Shown here: positions 1 to 5,575 of the stretch, one piece after another
How the letters are laid out: every line of letters starts with the position of its first letter
Numbering within the stretch: position 1 is the stretch's first letter
NCBI GenBank assembly: GCA_902826945.1
Contig: CADEGS010000151.1
Span: forward strand, 1-5,575
DNA from: an uncultured bacterium
GTDB lineage: Bacteria > Planctomycetota > UBA1135 > GCA-002686595
Direction of reading: 5' to 3'
Length of the DNA stretch: 5,575 nucleotides
Notes under the pieces: model-generated
Seen by the model: only the letters and a program-made list of their open reading frames with translations
What the model was told of the DNA's origin: nothing
Databases searched by the model: none
Made by a program: the position numbers and the translations under genes

Positions 1-1483
1 TCGGCTCGATGCCGCCCGAGCAGCCGGCCAGGATCGAGATCGTGCCCGTCGGCGCGACGGTGGTCGTGTAGGAGTTGCGCAGCCGCCGGCCGCGCGCCTG
101 CCACAGCGAGCCTTCCCAGGCCGGGAAGACGCCGCGCTCCTCGGCCAGCGCCTCGCTCGCCAGGTGGGACTCGTCGTTCATCACCTGCATGACCTTCTCG
201 CCGAAGGCGCAGCCCTCGTCGGAGTCGTAGGGGATGCCGAGCTCGTACAGCGCGTCGGCGAAGCCCATCACGCCCAGGCCGATGCGGCGCGTGGTCTTCG
301 ACATGTGGTCGATCTGCGGCAGGGGATACTTGTTCGCGTCGATCACGTCGTCGAGGAAGCGCGTGCAGGTGTGGATGACCGCGCGGTACTCGTCCCAGTC
401 GAAGACGCGCTCGCCCTCGATCTCCTTGACGAAGATGCCCAGGTTGATCGAGCCCAGGTTGCAGGAGTCGTAGGGGTGCAGCGGCTGCTCGCCGCACGGG
501 TTCGTGGCCTCGATCAGGCCGACGTTCGGGATCGGGTTCCGGGCGTTGATGCGGTCGATGAAGATCACGCCCGGCTCGCCGGTCTGCCAGGCGTGCTGCA
601 CGATCAGGTCCCACAGCTCGCCGACGGTCCACCACGAGCCGGTCTCGTCGCCGTTCTCGTCGCGCCGCGGCAGGTCGGCCCACACCTTCGTGCGCGGGTT
701 CTGCACGCGGTGGCGCTGCGTCGGGTCCTCCTCGAGCTGGCGCAGGAAGAGGTCGGTGACCGCGACCGAGATGTTGTAGTTCTGGAGCTGCCCGAGGTCG
801 TCCTTGACGGTGATGAACTCGATGATGTCGGGGTGGTCGACGCGCAGGATGCCCATGTTGGCCCCGCGCCGGAAGGCGCCCTGCTGGATCGCGTCGGTGG
901 CCTTCGAGAAGACCTGGATGAAGGACAGCGGGCCCTCGGTCGTGCCGCCCGAGCTGCGCACGAGGTCGCCGCGCGGCCGCAGGCGCGAGAAGCTGAAACC
1001 CGTGCCGCCGCCCGCCTTCTGGATCAGCGCGGTGGCCTTGATCGCGTCGAAGATGCCGTCGATCGAGTCCTCGACCGGCAGCACGAAGCAGGCCGAGAGC
1101 ATCCCCATCTCGCGCCCGGCGTTCATCAGGGTCGGGCTGTTCGGCATGAACTTGCGCCGCGCCATCAGCTCGTAGTACTCGACCGCGATCGCGAGCGCGG
1201 TCTCCGGCGTCGCGCCGGGGTGGCGCAGCTCGGCGCGCGCGATGGCGCTCGCCACGCGCCAGAAGATCTGGCGCGGCGTCTCGACCACCCGGCCGGTGGT
1301 CGGGTCCTTCTTCAGGTAGCGGCGCTCGAGCACGGCCAGGGCGTTGGCCGAGAGCTCGGGATCGGGGCACTCGGGCGGCGGCTCGAGCCCCTCCAGCCGG
1401 GCCTTGGCGCTCGTCTCCCCTCCGCTCGAAAGGGCCGTGGGATCGGACATCGTGCGAGTCGGATCGGTCGTTCTCACAGGCAT
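1..1483 (-). CDS. nrdJ: Adenosylcobalamin-dependent (class II) ribonucleotide reductase, N-terminal 494 residues, C-terminus off the left edge
   Basis: This enzyme reduces ribonucleotides to deoxyribonucleotides in the cytoplasm, using coenzyme B12 to make the active-site thiyl radical, so it works with or without oxygen. Reading from the ATG at 1483, the visible protein has the family blocks in order: MPNSPTLMNAG just before residue 132, SACFVLPVEDSIDGIF around C132, GGGTGFSFSRLRPRG, RRGANMGILRVDHPD, NPCGEQPLHPYDSCNLGS at 328-344, GLGVMGFAD, and PTGTISIL from 478. Compared with the Thermotoga class II enzyme as I recall it, C330 is the radical cysteine, C132 and C341 the redox pair, and N328 and E332 the catalytic partners; all are present, with the same 11-residue C330-C341 spacing. 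No intein interrupts the visible part. The start is uncertain: a second in-frame ATG lies at 1450 (residue 12) and neither has a convincing Shine-Dalgarno. The C-terminal part is outside the window. Identification is strong; the class II call rests on sequence pattern. Confidence 0.95.
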   Translation of the reverse strand, partial: MPVRTTDPTRTMSDPTALSSGGETSAKARLEGLEPPPECPDPELSANALAVLERRYLKKDPTTGRVVETPRQIFWRVASAIARAELRHPGATPETALAIAVEYYELMARRKFMPNSPTLMNAGREMGMLSACFVLPVEDSIDGIFDAIKATALIQKAGGGTGFSFSRLRPRGDLVRSSGGTTEGPLSFIQVFSKATDAIQQGAFRRGANMGILRVDHPDIIEFITVKDDLGQLQNYNISVAVTDLFLRQLEEDPTQRHRVQNPRTKVWADLPRRDENGDETGSWWTVGELWDLIVQHAWQTGEPGVIFIDRINARNPIPNVGLIEATNPCGEQPLHPYDSCNLGSINLGIFVKEIEGERVFDWDEYRAVIHTCTRFLDDVIDANKYPLPQIDHMSKTTRRIGLGVMGFADALYELGIPYDSDEGCAFGEKVMQVMNDESHLASEALAEERGVFPAWEGSLWQARGRRLRNSYTTTVAPTGTISILAGCSGGIEP

Positions 1484-1575
1484 CGTGGAGTCGGGAGGGG
1501 AAAGGAGCCTGGCCGGACGCGGCGGCGCCCCGCCGCGGAGGGGCGAGCCTACTTCTCCCGGACAGGTCCCGCAAA

Positions 1576-1588
1576 GCTCCTGTGGAGC
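1576..1588 (-). terminator. Weak terminator-like hairpin downstream of murJ
   Basis: A perfect 5-bp stem (GCTCC/GGAGC) with a 3-base loop lies 24 bases past the murJ stop and is followed on the minus strand by TTT. A second small stem (CCCCT/AGGGG, 1599-1611) abuts the stop itself. Either could help end murJ transcription, but both are short for a real terminator. The rest of the murJ-nrdJ gap (1484-1611) holds one GC-rich stem at 1526-1531/1540-1545. I see no B12-riboswitch box and no NrdR-box-like AT-rich palindrome there. Confidence 0.25.
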
Positions 1589-1611
1589 GCGCGCGCACCC
1601 CCTTCCAGGGG

Positions 1612-3309
1612 CTAGCGGCGCAGGCGGCGCAGGACGAGCTGGAGCTCGCGCACCCCGAGCAGGCGCGCCGCCGCGAGGTAGACGCCCGCGCCCGCCGCCG
1701 CCCCGGCGCCCAGCGCCGCGGCCCGGCCGCCGCCGCGCACGAGCTCGTGCGCCGCGAGCGCCGCCGCGCCGCTCGCCGCCGCAGCCAGGGCGATCACGAA
1801 CAGCCGCCGCGCGCTGCCCGGCTCGGCCGCCGGCACGTCCGCGCGCCGCGCGAGGAGCCACCACAGGAGCGCCGTGTTGGCCCAGGTCGTGATCGCCGTG
1901 CCGAGCGTCATGCCCTCGACGTCCATGCCGAAGCCCTGCACGAAGAGGAGGTTCAGCACCACGTTGAGCGCCAGAAGAGCGATCGAGACGCGCACCGGCG
2001 TCTTGAAGTCGCCCAGCGCGTAGAAGGCGCGCCCGGCCAGCCCGGCGGCGCCGGCGGGCAGGAGCGCCACCGCCAGCCAGCGCAGGGCCGCCGTGATGCG
2101 CGCCACGCCGTCGGGGCCGTAGTTGCCGTGCTCGAAGAGCCCGCTCGCGATCGGCCGCGCCAGGACCCACAGCCCGACCGCGGCCGGCAGCGCCAGGAAC
2201 ACGATCGCGTGCTGCGCGTCGTCGTGCAGCTTGCGCATCTCCGCCAGCCGCCCGCGGTGCCCGAGCGCCTTCAGCGAGGGGAAGACCGCCGTCGTCGTGG
2301 CCGTCGCGACGAGCGCCAGCGGGAACTGCTGCAGGCGGTTCGCGTAGTAGAGCGCCGTCGGCCCGCCGTCGCGCAGGAGCCCCTCCGCCATCAGGCCGTC
2401 GATCATCACGTTGACCTGGTAGACGGCCGCGCCGAGCGCCAGCGGCGCGCTCGCCCACAGGACCGAGAGCGCGCTGCGCGAGAGCCGCGGCACGCCGCGG
2501 GCCGCCGCGCGCGCCCGGCCGAGGAGCCCCGCCTTCGCCAGCGCCGGCACGTGCAGCACGAGCTGCACGAAGCCGCCCAGGAGCACGCCCCAGGCGAGCT
2601 CCTGCGACATCCGCCACTGGCGCGCGAGCACCTCCTCGCGGCTGCCGCGCGCGCTCGCCTCCCAGCCGTGGCGCCAGCCGACCCACACGAGCGCCCCGAT
2701 CCAGGCCAGGTTCAGGAAGGCCGGCGCGGCGTTCGGGACGGCGAAGTGCCCGCGCACGAAGAGCGCCCCGGCGCACAGGGCCGTCACGCACACGAGCAAG
2801 ACGAAGGGCATCATGCGCACCGTCAGGTCGCGCACGGGGCCCGGATCGGCGCCGAGCCAGGGCCAGCCCGTGAGCGGCATGCGGTCGGGCATGGCCGCCA
2901 CGGCCAGCATGCTCGCGACCGAGACGACGACCAGGATCGCGGCGGTGAGCGACAGCGTGCGCAGGAAGAGGGCTCGCCCCGCCTCCTCGCCCTGGTCGCC
3001 GTCCACCTCGGTGATCGCGGCCTGCAGCGAGGTCGAGAGCGCTCCCTCCCCGAACAGCCGCCGGAACAGGTTCGGCACCTTCCAGGCGGTGAAGAACGCG
3101 TCCGAGATCGCCGAGCCGTCGCCGAACACGAAGGCCGTCATCGTCTCGCGCACGAAGCCGAGCAGGCGCGAGACGAGCGTCAGCCCCGACACGAGCACCG
3201 TGCGCAGCAGCAGGCCGCGGTGGCGGGTGACGATCGCGTCGCCGCGAGCCGGATCGTGGACCTGGGTGTGGAGCAAGGCGAGAGCGCCGCGCGCGCGGCG
3301 GCCCCTCAT
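1612..3309 (-). CDS. murJ: Lipid II flippase MurJ (MviN family)
   Basis: MurJ is an integral inner-membrane protein of the MOP superfamily that flips lipid II from the cytoplasmic to the outer face for peptidoglycan synthesis. The 565-residue product is hydrophobic nearly throughout, consistent with the family's usual 14 helices. The family signature is near the N-terminus: SRLLGFVRE (R48, R54), SDAFF (D70), KVPNLFRRLFGEGALS (R83, R84). These match the residues known as R18, R24, D39 and R52 in E. coli MurJ. Other family blocks are YYANRLQQFPLAL (321-333), PSLKALG, FEHGNYG (392-398) and RAFYALGDFKTPVRVS (427-442). The C-terminal 70 residues are Ala/Gly-rich membrane segments ending in an Arg-rich tail. 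The protein carries about 30 extra Arg-rich residues before the point where E. coli MurJ begins, and no Shine-Dalgarno precedes the ATG at 3309. A TTG directly upstream (3312) and another at 3276 are the only other near candidates, so the start is provisional. Stop is TAG. Confidence 0.93.
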   Translation of the reverse strand: MRGRRARGALALLHTQVHDPARGDAIVTRHRGLLLRTVLVSGLTLVSRLLGFVRETMTAFVFGDGSAISDAFFTAWKVPNLFRRLFGEGALSTSLQAAITEVDGDQGEEAGRALFLRTLSLTAAILVVVSVASMLAVAAMPDRMPLTGWPWLGADPGPVRDLTVRMMPFVLLVCVTALCAGALFVRGHFAVPNAAPAFLNLAWIGALVWVGWRHGWEASARGSREEVLARQWRMSQELAWGVLLGGFVQLVLHVPALAKAGLLGRARAAARGVPRLSRSALSVLWASAPLALGAAVYQVNVMIDGLMAEGLLRDGGPTALYYANRLQQFPLALVATATTTAVFPSLKALGHRGRLAEMRKLHDDAQHAIVFLALPAAVGLWVLARPIASGLFEHGNYGPDGVARITAALRWLAVALLPAGAAGLAGRAFYALGDFKTPVRVSIALLALNVVLNLLFVQGFGMDVEGMTLGTAITTWANTALLWWLLARRADVPAAEPGSARRLFVIALAAAASGAAALAAHELVRGGGRAAALGAGAAAGAGVYLAAARLLGVRELQLVLRRLRR

Positions 3310-3313
3310 CAAG

Positions 3314-3349
3314 CGCTCGCGCGCGCGCGCTGTCCAGAGCGCGCGAGCG
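3314..3349. repeat. 11-bp perfect inverted repeat with a (CG)n run, against the murJ start
   Basis: The arm CGCTCGCGCGC at 3314-3324 is exactly complementary to 3339-3349, with a 14-base spacer. A second register pairs GCGCGC at 3325-3330 with 3339-3344 around an 8-base loop. Positions 3318-3330 are an uninterrupted alternating C/G run. The stem ends four bases before the proposed murJ ATG, where a ribosome binding site would normally lie. It could be a leader hairpin affecting murJ translation, part of a transcription end for the DinB gene, or simply low-complexity GC sequence. Confidence 0.5.
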
Positions 3350-3384
3350 TCGGCGGCCCGCGAGTGGCCGAACGCCCCGGCGCC

Positions 3385-3425
3385 CGGGCCGAGGGTCGCG
3401 GGCGCGAGCCCCCCGCGAGGGCCCG
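3385..3425 (-). terminator. Composite hairpin downstream of the DinB-family gene
   Basis: Two nested perfect stems lie about 20 bases past the DinB stop. The inner one is 7 bp (TCGCGGG 3396-3402 with CCCGCGA 3412-3418, 9-base loop). The outer one is 6 bp (CGGGCC 3385-3390 with GGCCCG 3420-3425). They are separated by an asymmetric bulge (GAGGG against a single G). The position fits a transcription end between the DinB gene and murJ, but there is no U-tract, so an intrinsic terminator is only a suggestion. Confidence 0.35.
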
Positions 3426-3444
3426 ACCCGCCCCCACCGCTCGC

Positions 3445-3981
3445 TCAGCCCTCGCGCGCCTGGCGCGCGAGCTCGTCCCCCGTCAGGTCGGCGGTCGGCC
3501 CGTAGACCGGCGGCAGCGGCACGTCGACCAGGCGCAGGTAGACCGTGAGCTGGCCGCGGTGGTGGATCAGGTGGTTGAGCTGGAAGCTGCGCACGCACGC
3601 CATGCGCGGCGCGGTGAACAGCGTCTGGCCGCGTTTCTTGAGCGTCCACGGGCCGCGCAGGCACTCGTCGCTCGCCGCCGCGAGCGAGGCCCGCGCCCGG
3701 CGCGCGTTGGCGTCGAACAGGCGCAGGTTCGCCGCCGCCGACTCGAAGGTCGGCGGCGGGAAGGCGGGGCCGCCGGGCGGGTCGAGGTCGAGCTCGTCGC
3801 GCTCCAGCGTCAGCGGCATCCAGGCGAGCAGGTTCGCGAGGTGCAGCGCGAGCTGGCCCAGCGTCCACGACTTCGGGTGCGGGCGGAACGAGGTCTGCGC
3901 CTCGGGCACCAGCGCGAGCAGCGCGCGCGTCGTGGCGAGCTCCTGGTCGAGCTCGGGCAGGAAGGAGTCGCGCAGGGCCAT
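3445..3981 (-). CDS. DinB-family putative metal-binding protein
   Basis: A 178-residue soluble protein with the layout of the DinB/YfiT-like four-helix-bundle superfamily. The family's three metal-binding histidines are visible: H47 in the first conserved helix (SWTLGQLALHLANLLAW), and H137 and H141 in NHLIHHRGQLTVYLRL, the typical HxxxHRGQ element. Length is normal for the family. Members bind a divalent metal; a few are thiol (bacillithiol or mycothiol) transferases, but most have no known substrate, and nothing here decides it. This is not the E. coli DNA polymerase IV that shares the name DinB. The ATG at 3981 is preceded by GAGG at 3991-3994 with a 9-base gap, an acceptable ribosome binding site. 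It follows the VOC gene on the same strand, with 102 bases and two hairpins between them, so joint transcription is uncertain. Stop is TGA. Confidence 0.88.
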   Translation of the reverse strand: MALRDSFLPELDQELATTRALLALVPEAQTSFRPHPKSWTLGQLALHLANLLAWMPLTLERDELDLDPPGGPAFPPPTFESAAANLRLFDANARRARASLAAASDECLRGPWTLKKRGQTLFTAPRMACVRSFQLNHLIHHRGQLTVYLRLVDVPLPPVYGPTADLTGDELARQAREG

Positions 3982-4002
3982 GGTCGCTCGCCTCGCGCGC
4001 CG

Positions 4003-4039
4003 GCGTCCCGCGGCCCGGGCGGCGCGCGGCCCGGGACGC
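4003..4039. repeat. Inverted repeat enclosing a 10-bp direct repeat, upstream of the DinB-family gene
   Basis: GCGTCCCG at 4003-4010 is exactly complementary to CGGGACGC at 4032-4039 (8-bp stem, 21-base interior). The motif GCGGCCCGGG occurs twice in the same stretch, at 4010-4019 and 4026-4035, 16 bases apart centre to centre; its core CCCGGG is itself palindromic. The element sits 21 bases upstream of the DinB-family ATG. It could be a leader hairpin, a tandem protein-binding site or part of the preceding transcript end. GC bias makes chance a real alternative. Confidence 0.4.
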
Positions 4040-4045
4040 GGTGCT

Positions 4046-4075
4046 GCGGCGCTCCCCGCGCGCGGGGAGCGCCGC
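4046..4075. terminator. 15-bp perfect palindrome just past the VOC gene stop
   Basis: The arm GCGGCGCTCCCCGCG at 4046-4060 is followed directly by its exact reverse complement at 4061-4075, giving 15 uninterrupted base pairs with no spacer. It begins 8 bases past the TGA of the VOC gene. As RNA it would fold into a very stable hairpin after sacrificing a few central pairs for a loop, and being symmetric it would do so from either strand. No U-tract follows on the minus strand, so it may act as a Rho-assisted end or a 3'-end stabiliser and not as a classical intrinsic terminator. Confidence 0.55.
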
Positions 4076-4083
4076 TCCGCGCC

Positions 4084-4929
4084 TCACTTCTTCTTCGGCG
4101 TCGCGGCGGCCGCGCGCGTGTCCGCCGCCTTCTTCGTCATCTCGGGCGTCGGCTGGAAGAGCGCGAAGCCCGCGCCCGCGGGGTCGGCGAGCACCGAGAA
4201 GCGGCCGACCTTCGGGATGTCCATCGGCGGCACGAGCACGCTGCCGCCCAGCCCCTGCGCGCGCTGCGTGTCGCCGTCCACGTCCTCGGAGAGGAAGTAG
4301 ATCTTCCAGTGCGGCGGTTGCGGGCCGTACTCGGGCATCAGCTCCATGAGCCCGCCCTGCGGGGTCGGCGCGCCCGTCGGGGTGAACTCGTCGTAGCGCA
4401 TCTTCGGGTCGGCGCTCTTCTTCACGCCCCAGCCGAAGACGTCCTTGTAGAACGCGACCGCCCGGTCGAGCCCCTTCGTCGAGAGCTCGAACCAGCACGG
4501 CGTGCCGCGCTCGCCGAGCACGCTCACGCCCTGGTTCCCCTTGGCCTGCCAGACCGAGAAGACCGCCGCGGTGGGATCCTTGCAGATCGCCATGCGCCCG
4601 GCCTCCATCACGTCGAACGGGCCCTGCTGGACCGTGCCGCCGTGCTTCTTGACGGCCTCGCAGGCCGCGTCCGCGCTCGCGACCGCGACGTAGGGCATCC
4701 AGTGCGGCGGCACGCCGTTCTGCAGGAGCTGCGGCGACAGCTCGTACAGCCCGGCGACGTCCTTCCCACCGGAGCGGCACATCGTGTACGTCCCGAAGGC
4801 GCCGGCCGGCTTGTCCTCGTACGTCCAGCCGAAGAGCTCGCTGTAGAAGGCCTTCGTGCGGGACGCGTCCGTGGTGGCGACCTCGGCCCAGCAGAAGGCG
4901 CCGGGCGTGTGGCTCTTGATCTCGGGCAT
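4084..4929 (-). CDS. VOC-superfamily protein with two glyoxalase-fold modules (Rv0577/CFP30B-like)
   Basis: A 281-residue soluble protein made of two vicinal-oxygen-chelate modules, about residues 8-128 and 143-260. The duplication is visible: CWAEV...AFYSELFGW (13-35) matches CWFEL...AFYKDVFGW (145-167), PPHWMPY matches PPHWKIY, and GGTV...AGRMAICKDP matches GGSV...VGRFSVLADP. The pattern, above all HWKIYF and DIPKVGRFSVLADP, resembles the mycobacterial Rv0577 (CFP30B) family as I recall it. That family has been linked to methylglyoxal, but its substrate is not firmly known. Aligned to glyoxalase I, the metal-ligand positions are W14, S125, W146 and A256, so a canonical metal site appears absent. 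The last 20 residues form a Lys/Ala-rich tail outside the fold. The ATG at 4929 has GGAGGA at 4934-4939, four bases upstream. The frame stays open upstream to about 5205, but that stretch is Arg/Pro/Gly-rich, matches no family, and runs into the divergent gene. Stop is TGA. Confidence 0.9.
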   Translation of the reverse strand: MPEIKSHTPGAFCWAEVATTDASRTKAFYSELFGWTYEDKPAGAFGTYTMCRSGGKDVAGLYELSPQLLQNGVPPHWMPYVAVASADAACEAVKKHGGTVQQGPFDVMEAGRMAICKDPTAAVFSVWQAKGNQGVSVLGERGTPCWFELSTKGLDRAVAFYKDVFGWGVKKSADPKMRYDEFTPTGAPTPQGGLMELMPEYGPQPPHWKIYFLSEDVDGDTQRAQGLGGSVLVPPMDIPKVGRFSVLADPAGAGFALFQPTPEMTKKAADTRAAAATPKKK

Positions 4930-5139
4930 GGGGTCCTCCGTGGTTCCGATCGAGACCCGAGCGATGGTACGCGGAGCGGGGGCGCCGCGCGCAGGCCGCG
5001 CCCGGGGCCCCGCGGCTCGGCGGCCGGCGAACGCCATGCGAGGAGCGGGGAGAAACCTGGACCCGGGTCCCGGCCGGAAACGTCCATCGGGAGTACGCTC
5101 GGCCCGTCGATCGCGCCCGACCCCTACCGAGGACTTCCC
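4930..5139. promoter_or_regulatory. Divergent intergenic region with ribosome binding sites and a 12-bp palindrome
   Basis: This 210-base gap must hold the start signals for the VOC gene (leftward) and the FG-GAP gene (rightward). Shine-Dalgarno sequences are clear on both sides: GGAGGA at 4934-4939 on the minus strand and GAGGA at 5129-5133 on the plus strand, six bases from its ATG. A perfect palindrome GGACCCGGGTCC lies at 5059-5070, extended to an imperfect 18-base palindrome by CC/GG flanks after one mismatch. It is about 70 bases upstream of the FG-GAP start and could be an operator. A smaller 10-bp palindrome (CGGGGCCCCG) is at 5003-5012. I cannot place a convincing -35/-10 pair. Confidence 0.4.
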
Positions 5140-5575
5140 ATGCTGCCCTTCCTCCTGGCCGCGCTCCCTCTCGCCCCGGCTCCCTGGCAGGAGTCGCTGA
5201 CGCACTTCGACGCCGCGCAGGTGTTCCTGGGACCCACCGACCCGCGCATCCGGGCCACGCTGGACTTCGACGGCGACGGCCGGCTCGACGCGCTGGGCAT
5301 GGCCCTCGACTACGGCTCCTCGCCGGACAGGACGACCTTGCGGCTGTACCGCAACACGGGCAACGCCCAGTTCCAGCCCGTCTGGTCGAAGACCATCGTC
5401 CTGGACGTGAGCGGCAACGTCGCCTTCGCGGTCGGCGACATCGACGGCGACGGGCTGGACGACTTCGCGGTGGGGATCTCGGACCGGATCTACCCCTTCC
5501 TGTCCCGGCCGAGCGGCATTCCGGTGGAGATGCCTCTCCTCGAGCCGGGGGGCTCCTTCAACCGGGAGCTCGTGA
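5140..5575 (+). CDS. FG-GAP/VCBS repeat secreted protein, N-terminal 145 residues, runs off the right edge
   Basis: The frame is open from the ATG at 5140 to the window end (145 codons plus one base), so the gene is 3'-truncated by the window. The first 15 or so residues are hydrophobic (MLPFLLAALPLAPAP) and look like a short signal peptide, though the usual N-terminal Lys/Arg is missing. Two calcium-loop motifs of the DxDGDGxxD type follow: DFDGDGRLD (42-50) and DIDGDGLDD (100-108), the second followed by FAVGIS. The segment between them (LRLYRNTGNAQFQPVWS) is typical of FG-GAP/VCBS repeats, which build integrin-alpha-like beta-propellers. The protein is probably exported; its ligand or activity cannot be told from this part. 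GAGGA at 5129-5133 with a 6-base gap supports the start. It is transcribed divergently from the VOC gene, and codon use is GC-rich like its neighbours. Confidence 0.88.
   Translation, partial: MLPFLLAALPLAPAPWQESLTHFDAAQVFLGPTDPRIRATLDFDGDGRLDALGMALDYGSSPDRTTLRLYRNTGNAQFQPVWSKTIVLDVSGNVAFAVGDIDGDGLDDFAVGISDRIYPFLSRPSGIPVEMPLLEPGGSFNRELV

Noticed and set aside
1526..1545. GC stem (CGCCCC/GGGGCG, 8-base loop) upstream of nrdJ as a riboswitch or attenuator
   Set aside because: A six-pair GC stem is easily met by chance at this composition, and no conserved riboswitch element or U-tract accompanies it.
164..1615. A 483-codon open frame on the plus strand across the nrdJ region
   Set aside because: It is antisense to nrdJ, whose product matches a known family along its whole visible length. 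The plus-strand product is an Arg/Val/Asp/Ala-rich string with no recognisable domain, as expected from the mirror frame of a high-GC gene.
1344..1892. Plus-strand open frame over the nrdJ-murJ junction
   Set aside because: It is antisense to two well-supported genes and is dominated by Pro/Arg/Ala low complexity.
2813..3505. Plus-strand 230-codon open frame over the murJ 5' end and the adjoining gap
   Set aside because: It is antisense to conserved MurJ motifs, and its product is a Ser/Arg/Pro-rich string with no family features.
3445..3981. DNA polymerase IV, suggested by the name DinB
   Set aside because: The protein is 178 residues with a three-histidine bundle pattern and has no Y-family polymerase motifs; only the family name is shared.
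3545..4349. Plus-strand open frames opposite the DinB and VOC genes
   Set aside because: Their compositions (Arg/Ser/Ala/Pro runs) are typical of antisense frames in GC-rich DNA. The minus-strand proteins carry clear family motifs.
4930..5205. N-terminal extension of the VOC protein up to 5205
   Set aside because: The extension is Arg/Gly/Pro-rich without domain character, overlaps the divergent FG-GAP gene, and the ATG at 4929 has a strong Shine-Dalgarno and begins just before the conserved VOC fold.

Overview
The window is a very G+C-rich (about 70% or more by eye) bacterial chromosomal segment. It carries four genes in a row on the minus strand and the beginning of one divergent gene on the plus strand. 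The class II (B12-dependent) ribonucleotide reductase, the MurJ-type lipid II flippase and the secreted FG-GAP/VCBS-type protein with DxDGDG calcium loops would fit a high-GC, peptidoglycan-making environmental bacterium such as a planctomycete, a myxobacterium-like lineage or a relative. The sequence alone does not fix the phylum. There are no phage, transposon, CRISPR, tRNA or rRNA signals.

Layout in minus-strand transcription order (right to left): a two-module VOC/glyoxalase-fold protein (4929 to 4084); a 102-base gap packed with two strong hairpins; a DinB-family putative metalloprotein (3981 to 3445); a 135-base gap with another hairpin and a GC-alternating inverted repeat; murJ (3309 to 1612); a 128-base gap; and nrdJ (1483, running off the left edge). 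To the right, a 210-base divergent intergenic region (4930 to 5139) separates the VOC gene from an FG-GAP repeat protein that starts at 5140 and runs off the right edge.

The genes do not form an obvious pathway. nrdJ supplies deoxyribonucleotides, murJ exports the cell-wall precursor, and the DinB and VOC proteins are small, widely scattered families without a firm substrate. The hairpins in every gap suggest that several of these are separate transcripts and not one operon. None of the hairpins has a clear U-tract, so the terminator calls are tentative.

I looked for an undescribed system and did not find one; this reads as an ordinary housekeeping region. The points most worth a second look are the 15-bp perfect palindrome behind the VOC gene, the inverted repeat sitting almost on the murJ start, the absence of metal ligands in the VOC protein, and the partial secreted calcium-loop protein at the right edge.
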